From NCBI RefSeq assembly GCF_932526225.1, contig NC_064045.1, forward strand, positions 4,228,498 through 4,288,497: 60,000 nucleotides of DNA, read 5' to 3'. Numbering within the stretch: position 1 is the stretch's first letter; each line of letters opens with the position of its first letter. The notes beneath the pieces are model-generated. The model had not been told where the DNA came from and did no database searches. It saw only the letters and a list, made by a program, of their open reading frames with translations. The position numbers and the translations under genes were made by a program. Shown here piece by piece: positions 1-11,959 of the stretch. The DNA comes from Nematostella vectensis. Its lineage: Eukaryota > Cnidaria > Anthozoa > Actiniaria > Edwardsiidae.

Positions 1-345
1 GTCGTGCTGTACTGTGTCGTGCTGTGCTGTGCCGCGCTGTGCTGTGTCGTGCTGTGCCGCGCTGTGCTGTGTCGTGCTGTACTGTGTCGTGCTGTGCTGT
101 GTCGCGCCGTGCTGTGTCGTGACGTGTCGTGCTGCGCTGTGTCGTGCTGTGCTGTGTCGTGCTGCGCTGTGTCGTGCTGTGTCGTGCTGTGCTGTGTCGT
201 GCTGTGTCGTGACTTGCTGTGTCGTGCTGCGCTGTGTCGTGTCGTACAATTGTCGTGTTGTGCTGTGTCGTGTCGTGCGGTGCAGGGTAATATTGTGCCG
301 TGCTGTGTTGAGCTGTGTTGTACTGAGCTGTATATAACCTAGTAG
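1..345. repeat. GTCGTGCTGT-type minisatellite (arm A)
   Basis: Degenerate 5/10-bp tandem repeat built on GTCGTGCTGT and its variants, ending just before the exon at 346. It is the reverse complement of the array at 17440-18105, which sits at the same place in the other ABCC gene, so it is intronic and continues beyond the left edge of the window. The open frames across it (Cys/Val/Leu/Arg only) are artefacts of the repeat. Confidence 0.95.
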
Positions 346-3300
346 CGTATCCGTTTCTATCCTAAGAGCCTGGTCATCAAGGCGTCTCAGTATTACCGTG
401 CCAGGACAGTTCCCGTGACGGACACGCGCATCACGCTCATCAGTCAGATCATCCGGGGTATTCGCACCATCAAGATGCACGCGTGGGAGAAGCCCTATTA
501 TCAAGCTGTGCACAAGATAAGAAAGTAAGCACCAATACCCGCGAAATCTGGGCAAAACGAGGGACATACGAACAAACAAAAGTATTATTCCCCACCCGGA
601 CTTCAAACCTACCAACACCAGAAAAACCAGGGGCTCATAGTAGGGGTAATCAACTTCCCCACATTCTGGTACTATATAAGTGTCACGGCGTTTCCAAGGA
701 TCGGGCTTTTTTTAAGCACAGGGAGCATAGGAAGGGAGTAAAACAAAGCTCGATTCCATTGTTCAAAACCTGCCTAGTTACGGCCAATGTTGTGACACGA
801 GATATGATTGAGATATGATTTTAGACCACTTTTTAACCAGAATATTTCAAAAGGGGTGGTGGTATTGACTGTTTTTGACTCTTAACTTGGAAACAGGCTT
901 TTATTAAAGTTTAATCCCCCACCCTTCCCTGGGACCATGGGTGTGGGGGTATCAAATGACTAGTGAATAAGAACATTCTACTGTTCTCTTCAAGATTTTT
1001 AATTCTCATGTCTTCCAGTCTTTAGCATTCATCTTGGCCCTCAGGTAGTTCCTGGTACATAAAAGAGTGAAAACAATTATTTATTATTTCTTTCAAAACA
1101 ATCTTTTTATCAAGCCATTTATAATCTAACTAATTTTCCACAACTATTTGAAAAAAAATAAACACATGAGATGCAAGATGCAGACAATAACAACAATACA
1201 TATTGAAAATAGGGTTTTTTTTATCCTCGGTAAGGAAAATTTATCATGTAAGTTGAAAAAGCTGCTGTATCTTCTAAGGATATGTATCTTCTTAGGACAA
1301 AGAGCACAGGATATAAAGACAAGAACGGTCTTCTTTAGCAGTATTTGACAAATGCAACACGATATTGGTTAGCCTTAATGAAATATCTCAACACAATCAA
1401 TCTGCCCTGAAGAAGTCTTATTAAAGACGAATTCCAGTTTTTGTTGTATCGTATTTTATTCAACAAAATCAAGAATATAGATAAAACGAAGAATGTCAAA
1501 ACAAAACCTGTTATGCTCAAATAATTTGATTACTAAGTTAAGTACTCGCATTCTCAAAGCATACAAAAAGGACAACAAAAAGCCTAATAACTTTTATATC
1601 CTCAATAGACAATACAAATCGTCGTCCAAAACTCACCTTGCATTCTTTTTTTTTTTTTTTTGGGTCGCTTTCTTGTGGTTCTGTTCGCTTTTTAATGTGA
1701 ACTGTTACTTGCTTAAATTTACTAGCTAAAACCAGGTAAATCTTGGCGTGAATGAATGTTAGTAGATCTCCTCTAGTTGACTTTATCCTTAAGTCACAAA
1801 ATTTGAGGCAAAATAAATAATTATCGCATAATCGACAAGAACTTTTTCCCTTGCTCCGTGCTTGTATTTAGTCGCCATTTCGGGGTCGAGTGGGGGCCTG
1901 GGAGTCGCGCGGCTGACTGACTGGCTGGCTGGCTGGCGAGTGACACCACAGGGTACCCGCGCGATGACCACAAAAACCAAGTCGCATACCTATACCATAT
2001 TTCTATGCCTATGGGGCTACGCGCGCGGCCTGCGCCCGCGCTTAGCTCCGCTATAAAGACATCGCTGACAAAGTATCCTAATTCCCGTGATTTAACTACA
2101 TTTCGGAGATCGCCTTATTAAAAAAAAAGTGTATTCCGCATACTGATTGATAAGTGTGCCCATATCCATAAGCCCCACCCCCTCTGATAGGTATGAATAC
2201 GCCGTCTGCATGGACTATTTGGCTGTGCCTAGCAGCGAGGGCTAACTCTCAAAGGGGATTCGCCAAGCCAGATTGATGGACAATCAGATACATCAAGCTC
2301 CCCCCTTTTATTTCAGGAAGGATAACCGATAACCTTTTGTAATTGCGTTTATATGAGCAAGACCGCCCTAGCGGCTGGGGGACCCTATTCTAAGGGCATA
2401 ACCTACCTCGCGTGAACCAAACAACCCTCAGAAGCCGCCCCCTCCATCATGTGAATACCCCTCAAATATCAAACTGCTACCTAGGGGTTCCCTCCTTCAT
2501 ATGAACACACCCTAAATGTCTTAGCTGTCGCGTGGCGCTGAAAATAACTCAATTGCTTATCTGTAGATCTGAGATGCACCTTCTAGCCAAAAAGTACAGC
2601 CTTACTGCACTCTTTGAGGCGTTCTACTGCTCCACCATCCCAACACTGTGCGTTATGCTCTGCTACATCTTCACCGACAGACGTTTAGACCAGGCCGTCA
2701 TCTTCACGGTGTTTGCCTACTTTAGCCATCTGAGAATGGTTGCAAATTACATCTATGCTTTTGCAATGCAAAAGGTGACAGATAGTGTAGTTTCCATGTG
2801 GAGGATCGAAGCCTTTTTAATCGATGATAGAGTCGAAGATGACAACCAGTCAATGAATCCGAATCCCCTTAACATCGAGAGCTTCAATGGAAAGGGTTAT
2901 CAAGATTTCGAAAAAGTCAAGTTACCGGTTATTCGTGTTTCACAGAAAGGCATCACCAGTTACGCGGGCGATTTAAAGATTCTCCAAGACATCGAACTTG
3001 ACGTGTCTGGCTCTTGTCTTGTCGTTGTGGTAGGTCCAGTTGGTTCAGGAAAATCCACGCTTCTATCCACCATTTGTGGTTTGGAGCCGGGCTTTGTAGG
3101 CTTTTTAGAAAGAAGAGGAACTATTGCCCACGTTCCACAGGTACCCTGGATATTTCAAGGAACAATTCAGGAGAATATAACATTCAATGCCCAATACGAT
3201 GCTACAAAATACGAGAGGGTTGTTGACGCATGTGATCTCACGGTGGATTTAATGACATTTCCTAACGGCGACTTGTCAGAGATTGGCGAGCGCGGTGTTG

Positions 3301-5708
3301 CTCTGAGCGGTGGTCAGCGGGCTCGTGTCAGTTTGGCACGCGCGCTGTACCTGGATGCAGATATTTATGTTCTAGATGACCCTCTAAGCGCACTGGATTT
3401 CAAAGTGAGAAGACGCGTCTTTCAACGGTGCATTTGCGAGCTGCTAAGAGACAAACTTTGTATTCTTGTGACACATGACTTAGGCTGTATCGAGAAAGCC
3501 GATAAAGTTGTTATCATGGAGGGAGGAAAAATAGTCAAGCAGAGTATTTACAAGGAATATATAGATACTCAAGAAAGGAGAATGACTCAAGACAAGGGCA
3601 AGGATGGTGATTGCGGTGATGATGATGATGACAATGGTCATGATGTTGATTTTGATAGTGATGGCGGTGATGATGTTCGTGGTGAAGGTTATGGTGGAGA
3701 TAATGATGATATTGATTGTTATTATAATGTATGTGTAGCGGTGGGCGATAATGATGGCATCGATAGTGGCGATAAAACGAAGAAAGCTGTAGGAGGGGAG
3801 AATATGTCCACGTTAACTGAAAAGAGGGATATTGGGACAGTCGTGTGGCGTACATACTGGGCATACCTTCGCGGTGGAATCTCTGTGCCGGTCATTATCT
3901 TACTTGGACTCTTCGCTTGCCTCACTCCAGGTAATCAATATTTTTTTTACTCAAGGGCCAATAACAGGATAGGTGTAGCTGGGGCAGAGGTGTTGGTGGA
4001 TGACCCATTTTGTTTCAAGACAAGTATGTAATGGTTTTCCAGTCGATGGCTAATAGAAAAAGGGGCGTATCGGAAAAGAAAGGGGGTCTGTTGTATGGTT
4101 GGATGGAAAAATGAAAGAATGGTAATTAAAAGAAAAAATAGGCTCTGACAGCGGCGTAGCCAGGATTATAAACAGGAGGGGGACCAAAAGGCCCGGTGAA
4201 GGCATTTTCTCCCGTATTTCAAATAATTACTCATACATTTACTGTATTTTTGGCTGCTAGAAGGGGGGGCCCGGGCCCCCTGGGCCACCCCCTGGCTACG
4301 CCCCTGGCTGATAATATAATGAATAGTCGGTTATTTCATTTCTTTTAGTTCACATTGTAATTTTTCCGTAATCCACTCTTAATGCAAAGGCCATAAAAAA
4401 TCTTCAAACTTCAATTCTCAAAACTTTGGCCCATGGAAAACTCATGACTCTCTAATCACAAAGCGTGTTTGTTTATTGCAGTTTTGGGCGTGGCCCCTAA
4501 CTGGGTGCTTGCACGGTGGGCCCACTTGTCGTGGTCCAATCCCGACCAGCACTGGATCATCATCACCTACATACTCCTGACTGCCATAGCGGATATCTGT
4601 CGCTACACTCTCGTCGCTGCCGCGTGTATAACCGTTCTTCTCTGCAACTCAAGACATCACAACAAAATGGCAGAATCCCTGCTGCACGCCCTTGTCCAGT
4701 TCTTTGACAGAACTCCTACTGGAATAATAATCAATCGCTTTTCTGCCGATGTCGGTCGGATCGATAATGAGCTGCCTATGAAGTTTAGTTTTCTAGTTGT
4801 TGGACTCGATATTGTGGTATATACCATTGTCCCTATATTTGCAAACTATTGGCTTGCAATTGTGGTCATTCTTCCACTTTTCCTATTTGTTTATTACGGA
4901 GTAAGGTTTCAAAGAGCTCTCTGTGAATCTACGAGGCTCGAATCACTTGCCCGGTCCCCTGTCTTTTCCCACATCGATAATACTCTTGAGGGGCTGAACA
5001 CTATCCATTTGCACGGCGCCAGCGACGTATTCATCAACAAGATGTACAGGTATGAATTAGTAACGTTGAAAATTACATCCTGTTTAGACTTCGTGCCCAC
5101 GGTTCCGTTTACATCGCTTTTGTTGTGGGTACGGGTATTTACCACAGGTAAACGCAAAAAAGAAATGAAAACGGAACAGATTGAAGACTCTAGCCAGAGT
5201 GGAACAATTTGGGACAGAGTGGAACAATTTGGGACCGATACTCTTTTACTGCCGGGCGAACGCACGAAAACATGTGGACTGGCCTCTTCAAAATGAAAAC
5301 CCTTCATTTGAACGTAAACAAAACAAGGTTGCGTCTTAATGCATACGTTAGCAACATCAATCCCCAGTTTCTTCAGGTGGGTTAGCAAAGGTTTCTAGGG
5401 GTGGAGGCTGCTCAGGTCTTTGTTACACTGTCGATTGGGCCGCCAATTTGACGCTAACTACGCTACAGACTATTTGTGTCGAGCATTCGATCACGATGTT
5501 TATCCATTTCAGAGTTGTTTTGTCTTTTAGGTTTCAGGACAACCTTTCTAGGACACGCTACACGGCGAGGCAAATGATCTTTTGGCTGCAGATGCGCGTG
5601 TTAAACATTGGAATCATGTTCCTGCTTGGTTCCAGCCTCGTCATCGTCTTACTTTCCACGTCTGTGGGTATGTACATTTAAACAGAGAGAGTGACCATCA
5701 TTAGCAAC

Positions 5709-5756
<48 letters not shown>

Positions 5757-6818
5757 TTCATCATCATCATCATCATCATCTTCATCATCATCATCATCAT
5801 TATCATCATCATCATCATGACCATCATCATCACCATAAGTTCCAACATCACCATCATTATTTTCATTTTCAAGCCCGATGCAAGGACCAATGAATTGATT
5901 CGTGTCTTTCTAGGTTTTGTGGGAATGGCAATATCGTATGTAGACATCATGTTGATTGAAGTACCGTACTTTCTCAAAGCCTTTGGAGATTTACAAAGCA
6001 CGATGACTTCAGTGCAAAGAATACTAGAATACTGCGGGCTCAAGCCTGAACTGGCCTATCATATCAAAGAAAAGCCACCACGTGACTGGCCTCACTATGG
6101 GGCTTTGACCTTCAGTCACGTGTCTCTGCAATATTATAGCGGCGGACCTCGGGTCTTGAAGGATGTTTCATTTAGCATCGAGCCTCGGCAGAAATTCGGC
6201 ATCGTGGGGAGGACTGGCGCTGGCAAGTCGTCCATTGTAGCCTCGCTAATGCGCATGCCTGAAGCTACATTCGGGATACTCATTGATGATGTTGACATTC
6301 GCGGGCTCAATCTTCAGTCTACAAGAGAAGTTGTTTCAGTGATTCAGCAGAGTCCGGTGATGTTTTGCGGCTCCATCAGAAATAACCTCGACCCACTGGA
6401 CATGTACACGGATGACGAGATCTGGATTGCTTTACATGACGCTCAACTTGGGTCTCTGGTGACGAGTTTAGATGGAAAACTTGAATATCATATTCAAGAG
6501 GGCGGCTCAAACTTTAGCGTTGGTGAACGACAGCTGTTTTCACTTGCGAGAGCGCTGCTGCACAAGAACAAGATTATTGTGATGGACGAGGCGACGGCTA
6601 ATGTGGACCCACAGACGGATCACATAATCCAGACCACCATCCGAGACAAGTTCAAGGACTGCACCGTGCTCACCATTGCTCACCGACTCAACACCATCAT
6701 GGACTGTGACTGCATCATGGTGCTACACGATGGACAAGTGGTGGAGATGGGCACCCCTCAGGAGCTGATGGGAAAAGCTGACGGCTGGCTCGCTCAACTA
6801 TGGCAACATTCAGACTAA
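346..6818 (+). CDS. ABCC/MRP-type ABC transporter, copy A (5' part off window)
   Basis: This is the C-terminal three quarters of a short ABCC (MRP4-like) exporter, an ATP-driven membrane pump for organic anions and conjugates. Exons by GT-AG and phase: 346-524, 2567-3930, 4482-5049, 5531-5667 and 5914-6818 (stop TAA). Exon 346-524 encodes the conserved IKMHAWEKP segment of TMD1. Exon 2567-3930 carries NBD1: Walker A GPVGSGKST, signature LSGGQ, Walker B YVLDDP and H-loop THD. NBD1 has Asp instead of the catalytic Glu, as is usual in ABCC. The last exon carries NBD2: GRTGAGKSS, SVGERQ, VMDEAT and AHR. An acidic Asp/Gly-rich linker at about 3595-3780 joins NBD1 to TMD2. The exons for the first 249 residues, seen in copy B, must lie left of the window. 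No disabling change is visible. The ABCC family call is firm; MRP4 versus another short ABCC is inference. Confidence 0.93.
808..2373. other. Arm-specific intron segment absent from arm B
   Basis: The intron 525-2566 is 2042 bp here but 575 bp in the other ABCC copy. The two copies agree on both sides of this segment. Between, arm A has about 1.56 kb, and arm B has about 90 unrelated bases (16858-16948). The segment holds T-rich runs (about 1650) and short GACT/GGCT runs (about 1910). I see no terminal inverted repeats or recognisable coding region, so whether it was inserted here or lost from arm B is open. Confidence 0.75.
4147..4310. mobile_element. MITE with GGCGTAGCCAGG ends (arm A intron)
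   Basis: Short element with terminal inverted repeats GGCGTAGCCAGG and CCTGGCTACGCC and a G/C-rich internal run. It has no coding capacity. The same insertion is present at 14911-15071 in the other arm, so it predates the duplication. Confidence 0.8.
5697..5821. repeat. TCA trinucleotide microsatellite in ABCC intron
   Basis: Nearly pure (TCA)n with occasional TCT in the intron between 5667 and 5914. The equivalent array in the other copy (13285-13540) is roughly twice as long. Confidence 0.95.
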
Positions 6819-6985
6819 TGGTATACCTGTGACGATGTTCCATAGGCAGTCCATGAATATTGGCACCCCTCAGGCACTGATGGGAAAAGCTGATGGCTGG
6901 CTCGCTCAACTATGGCAGCATTCACATTAACGGGATACCTGTGGCAATGTCAAAACAGACAGAACGGAGATGGACACCCCTCTGG
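6751..6985 (+). repeat. Tandem duplication of the ABCC terminal exon end (about 112 bp unit)
   Basis: The last codons of copy A (from GCACCCCTCA at 6751 through the stop) are repeated downstream at 6863 with a 112-bp period, and a third remnant begins near 6969. The downstream copies lie after the stop codon at 6816 and so are 3' UTR or intergenic. The other ABCC copy has similar but more numerous duplicates (11960-12346). Confidence 0.85.
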
Positions 6986-7019
6986 AAATAATAAAAAAAT
7001 AGTGACAAAACTACTCTTG

Positions 7020-7372
7020 GAAAAAAACACTCGTGACAACCACTCGTGACAACCACTCGTGACAACCCTCGTGACAAAACCCCTCGTGACAACCCTCGTG
7101 ACAACCCTCGTGACAACCACTCGTGACAACCCTCGTGACACACTCGTGACAACCACTCGTGACAACCACTCGTGACAACCCTCGTGACAACAACTCGTGA
7201 CAACCCTCGTGACAACCTTCGTGACAACCACTCGTGACAACCACTCGTGACAACCCTCGTGACAACCCTCGTGTCACCCTCGTGACAACCACTCGCAACA
7301 ACCACTCATGACAATCACTTGTGACAGCCACTCGTGCCAACCACTCGTGACACCCTCGTGACAACCCTCCAT
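7020..7372. repeat. CTCGTGACAACC minisatellite
   Basis: About 30 imperfect tandem copies of CTCGTGACAACC(A). Unit length varies between 10 and 13 bp. The minus-strand frames rich in Val, Ser, His, Glu and Cys across it are repeat artefacts. Confidence 0.95.
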
Positions 7373-9074
7373 GAAGACCACAAGCGTCTGTAATATTATA
7401 TTCGTAACAATAATTATCGTTGATAACTTGAGGCCGTTTCCAATTCACTTACCAGACAAATAAGTACAATATAACTCAACGCTTGACAATAAACTGTAGT
7501 GTAACAATGATATTGTTCTGTTTTACACAATTAAAGGTTTGTTTTTTGCATTTACCACCTTTATATATGAGAAACAGGAAAGTAGGATATGATAAAATAA
7601 TTAAAGTGAAAGCAGCTATGCATCATTATTATGCTGTTTTAAAAAGAAAATCAGCAGAAAATCTATACGAAGATCGCTAGATTTTCTTGTCTACGACGTT
7701 TACTAGCCGAGCCTCTAAACATCATTCTTCCAGTGACGCCCAGCCAAAATGCTGTGACGATCGATACGAGGAGGCTCTGGGCGGGCAATAATTTCCAGAA
7801 TATAATATGTATGCTACATTAGCATAATTTAGTATAAGTTGAAATCGAGGATGACCGCGCGCGCTTGGGCCCATTTCCATTCAAGCCGTGGCACGTTTGC
7901 ACTCTCTCTTGAATCACTGCAAACTCATGACTCAGCACGGGATTCGGGGATACTTTGGCGTGTTTTTACCGTGTAAGAGGTGTACAAAACAGAAATCATC
8001 GCTAGGCTAACCAGTTCCGGTCATGTTCTTATCCCCGGAGGTTTTCAGAGAAGCTAATCATCGGCGTTGGAGGCTGCTAACGGAGTGCTAATTATTTATG
8101 GCCGAGGGGGGGGGGGGGGGGGTATTCAGCGCCACTCCACTTGAGTTTTCTGTACAACCCCCCTTTGTCAACATCAAAACTTTGTTGCTTCCCCTCCTTA
8201 TCTTTAAAAATCTACAAAACTACATTTATAACACGAAATATAGATACATATAAACAAATCATTCAGCTAAAAACAACCAAGAAATAATATTTCTTATTGT
8301 AATAAGTCAAATGCGTGGCCTTGTGGCGTTTTGATACAGTAAAGAATGTATCAATATCTATCTTTGCATGCCATATCACTAGTCCATATCAGGCAGGACA
8401 ATTTTATATTTTACTGCATGGGACTGTCCTAATAGAAAGTTAAATCGTCCCATGCTCTGTGGAGACTGACACGGAAGGTTTTGGGCGGCTATACACTATA
8501 ATATCGAGTTCTTCGCTCCTCTTTGGAGAACGGATATTCGTGAGTACTAAGTAAGTTATACCTAAGTTAACTTATGCTCAACTTATTTTATCGTTTATGT
8601 CGGGTGATTCCGGCTGATTAATTGGTGGAATGCTATATATATCTTAGGGTGGGCAGGGAACCGAAGCTGAGTCGAGCAAAATAGCCGAGTGTCGTGGATA
8701 ACAGCAACCATGTCAACAACACCAGCACCGCGTGGAACTAGCCAGTAATTGACAGTATTATTTTAGGAAGAGCTAACGAAGTAACGGACAGCCAACTTGA
8801 TGGGATGATATGTTGTAGCAATGGAATTACACGGTGGTGACATCGGTAGTACAGTCCATCTATGCTGGGGCGTTGGATCTGTTTATAGGGTCAGGTTCCC
8901 TTGTCAGTACAGTGTGGCACGATGTTACCTATATTAGGTGGCGGTGGCTGCTGTCCGCGTTACCTACCTTACTGTCTGCCTGGGTACCAATTATGCGTTA
9001 TTGTATCGACTAGATCCAGGCTAGGGTAGCCAATTGGATACACAGACTAAAGTCAAGGTCAGACTCTTGCATGT
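7373..9074. other. Spacer of the inverted duplication, no gene seen
   Basis: No convincing gene. It holds an AT-rich stretch to about 7680, a poly-G run near 8106-8121, and a 70-bp segment at 7893-7966 that recurs in direct orientation at 10643-10712. Short open frames here lack any recognisable domain. Confidence 0.6.
7893..7966 (+). repeat. Direct repeat, copy 1 (partner at 10643)
   Basis: About 70 bp containing CTCTCTTGAATC, CTGCAAACTCA and GGGATTCGGGGATA matches 10643-10712 with roughly 85 percent identity by eye. The pair brackets the 36-bp minisatellite and its degenerate extension. Confidence 0.7.
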
Positions 9075-9660
9075 GTGTTTCCAGTGAGCGCGGTCCAGCG
9101 CGGCCCTACGCCCATGCAAGCGAGAGAGGGCCAGCGCGGCCCTACGCCCATGCAAACGAGAGAGGGCCAGCAAGGCCCTACGCCCATGCAAACGAGAGAG
9201 GGCCAGCAAGGCCCTACGCCCATGCAAGCGAGAGAGGGCCAGCGCGGCCCTAAGCCCATGCAAACGAGAGAGGGCCAGCAAGGCCCTACGCCCATGCAAA
9301 CAAGAGAGGGCCAGCAAGGCCCTACGCCCATGCAAACGAGAGAGGGCCAGCAAGGCCCTACGCCTATGCAAACGAGAGAGGGCCAGCAAGGCCCTACGCC
9401 CATGCAAACGAGAGAGGGCCAGCGCGGCCCTACGCCCATGCAAACGAGAGAGGGCCAGCGCGGCCCTACGCCCATGCAAACGAGAGAGGGCCAGCAAGGC
9501 CCTACGCCCATGCAAACGAGAGAGGGCCAGCGCGGCCCTACGCCCATGCAAACGAGAGAGGGCCAGCAAGGCCCTACGCCCATGCAAACGAGAGAGGGCC
9601 AGCAAGGCCCTACGCCAATGCAAACAAGAGAGGGCCAGCAAGGCCCTACGCCTAGTAATC
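9075..9660. repeat. 36-bp minisatellite
   Basis: About 16 tandem copies of a 36-bp unit (CCCATGCAAACGAGAGAGGG followed by CCAGCAAGGCCCTACG). Because 36 is divisible by three, all frames stay open. The plus frame repeats a 12-residue unit containing MQTREGQ. There is no signal peptide and no flanking unique coding sequence, and the array decays without frame conservation, so I treat it as non-coding. Confidence 0.9.
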
Positions 9661-10260
9661 GAGGGGGGGGGGGGCAACGAGACCCTAAGCCCAGTCAAGC
9701 GAGGACGGGCCGGCGCGGCCCCTACACGCCGGTTAATTACGGACTGGCAATCAAGCCTTCGCCCAGTCTATCGCGGGCGGACAATCGAGGCCCTTATTCA
9801 TTCAATCAGTGGCGGACGACGAGCGAGGCCGTGCGCCCATGCAATCGCGGGCGGGCAAGAGAAATCATCCGCATATACTACGACGGGCGGGCAAACGATA
9901 CCGTATGCCTATAAAATCGCGGCTAGGCAAATAAGGCCCTTACCCCATGCAGTAAGGGCGGGCAAGCGTACGCCCTACGCCCAGATGAGCGAGGGCGGAT
10001 AACGCGATGCCCGATGCCCAAAGAAGCGCGGGCGGGAAGGCGAGGGCCGACACTCATACAACCTAGCGCGGGCAAGCGAGGCCATACCCTCTTAACAATT
10101 GTGGGCGAGCAAGCGATGCTCTATGCCATAAAAGCGCGGGCGTACAAGCGAAGCCCTACGCCCATTCAATGGAAGGGGTTGAGGCCCTGACCCCCTAAAC
10201 AGTCACGGGCGGGCGAAAGGGCCCCTATGCTCATTCAATCGCGGGCTGGTAAGCATTTAT
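9661..10260. repeat. Degenerate extension of the 36-bp minisatellite
   Basis: GC-rich sequence with recurring GCGGGCGGGCAAGCG, GCCCTACGCCC and CATGCAATC blocks at irregular 35-45 bp spacing. It looks like older, diverged copies of the adjacent array. Stops and indels occur in every frame. Confidence 0.75.
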
Positions 10261-11955
10261 GGCCTTTTAGGCTGCTACTCCCCACTTGGCGTGTTGTGTT
10301 ACATGTAGTGCCCGGTTACATAGCGGCACATTCCCACGTTGGCAACGTCGTTGGCAAGTCCGGGAAGGGTACTCAGCTGTTTACTTAGGCTCTAATAGAA
10401 GTAGAAGCGTGCTGTTAGACCAGTGGCCGTACATAGTGTTTACACCTTGTTCTACACCATGACGGCGAGGCGAATAAGTGTTTCTCAGGCGGGCGCTCGG
10501 AATGTCAAGGGATGGTAAACAGGATGGGTGGGGCCTGCCTTGGCCACATGGCGGGTTTGCTGGTCTGGTTGCCAGACATACCAGCTGGCTACATATAGCT
10601 TTTGACGTCGCCGGGCTCCCCTTGGTGACCCGGCCTTTGGCATGCATGCACGCTCTCTTGAATCCCTGCAAACTCACGACTTAACGCGGGATTCGGGGAT
10701 AGTTTGCCCCTCCCACCATCCCCTTATGTAGAGCGTACCTACTGGGAAACGTGTGACATGCTTCTCGGGTGCGCTTGGGTAGGCGGTTACCAAGCTATCC
10801 GATACCTGACCCCAAGCTTATCAGACGGTGAGTTTAACAACAGAATACCATCGTGACAACTGGCTTTTTATTCGTTTAGCAATGGATCCGAATCAACAAA
10901 GATCTTTTATCCATGTTAATTACATTGAGATCGCACCAATTTCCTGGAAGTAATTAACAATAACAACAACGACAAAAATATTAGTAATAACGATGATAAA
11001 ATAAAAGTGGCCCTCGTGCAATACAATCAATTAAATAAATGAAACATGAAAAATTTCTAATTAGCGAATAGAATATATAACTGTAGCCCGTATTTAAATT
11101 CTGAGATAAATTAAGATGTTTTTCCTGTTACACGTCAGATTGTTCAAAACTGTGGCGCTGAAAGGAAATGACTTTTTGCCAAACGATTTCTTTACTTCTA
11201 GAAAAAGGAGATTAGTTTGCGCGAGTTCCTTGTTTGTTTTGCATATAGACTTGCCTGATAGGTTGAACTTATCTGATGGCTAGACCAGTCATGGCATTTG
11301 TAGACTGCGAAAATGTCTCCAAAATTGTTTTCATCAACGAGCTGTGCGTGGTTAATACAAATACATTTACCTATAATTGAATAATTAATAATAATTGAAT
11401 AATTATTTTAGGATATTGTTTGTCATAAAGGGCTTATTGTTTGTACGGAGGCGCTAACGTTTGTAAGAAGCACGCAAATGACTTTCACAAAATACTATTG
11501 TTTGCACTTGCTGTAATAAAAATGTTAATGAATGTTTCGTTCACTGTATTGATTGCGAGTTCTCGTATTATTGATATTTTGTTTGTGTTATTGTTATGTA
11601 TCAACGCGCAAATGAAAATAGATTTTTTATTCCTGGTTGTCGAATAGTGTAAATGAATGTGAAGAAAATGCAATTGTGTTCACTCAATTATGTAAAGTTC
11701 GTTAATGTATTTCGTTTTAGTTCAAATGATTTTACTTTCGCTTAAATGAAAGTACATCGGCGTGAATGTTTGTAATTTTGGCAAAAATGCATGCGTATTT
11801 CTCGGTAATGAAAAGCAAAAGGTGTATGACAACATACCTATTCCCAAGAGACGCAAGCGTAAAAAAGACCCCGATATTTTTCAGTCTATATATAAGTGAG
11901 CTGTACGTGGCGTAAATCTTTTCACTGTCCGATCCAAAACATTTTTACTTTCCAT
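10261..11955. other. Spacer, no gene seen
   Basis: Contains the second copy of the 70-bp direct repeat (10643-10712), then AT-rich sequence with GAATAATTA-type runs. I see no coding region or RNA gene. Confidence 0.6.
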
Positions 11956-11959
11956 CACA

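Larger units (their letters stand above)
1..6985 (+). repeat. Inverted duplication, arm A
   Basis: Left arm of a large inverted duplication whose partner is about 12110-18110. Every exon boundary pairs with one in the other arm (346 with 17415, 2567 with 16661, 4482 with 14735, 5531 with 13706, 5914 with 13251, 6818 with 12347). Intron sequence is shared as well, including the minisatellite, a MITE and a TCA microsatellite. Four of the five exons compared are identical in length between the arms. The fourth coding exon is 12 bp longer in arm B. The arm continues beyond the window edge. Confidence 0.92.

Noticed and set aside
4-342. Cys/Val/Leu/Arg-rich open frames
   Set aside because: Produced by a 5/10-bp minisatellite; the same array lies in an intron of the other ABCC copy.
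3535-3864. His-rich minus-strand frame (109 residues)
   Set aside because: Shadow of the acidic linker of the ABCC exon; the plus strand is coding with all ABC motifs in frame.
7011-7448. Minus-strand repeat protein (VVTSGCHE-type)
   Set aside because: Artefact of the CTCGTGACAACC minisatellite.
9075-9914. A 279-residue repeat protein or neuropeptide precursor
   Set aside because: No signal peptide, no processing-site logic, all frames open because the unit is 36 bp, and the array decays without frame conservation.
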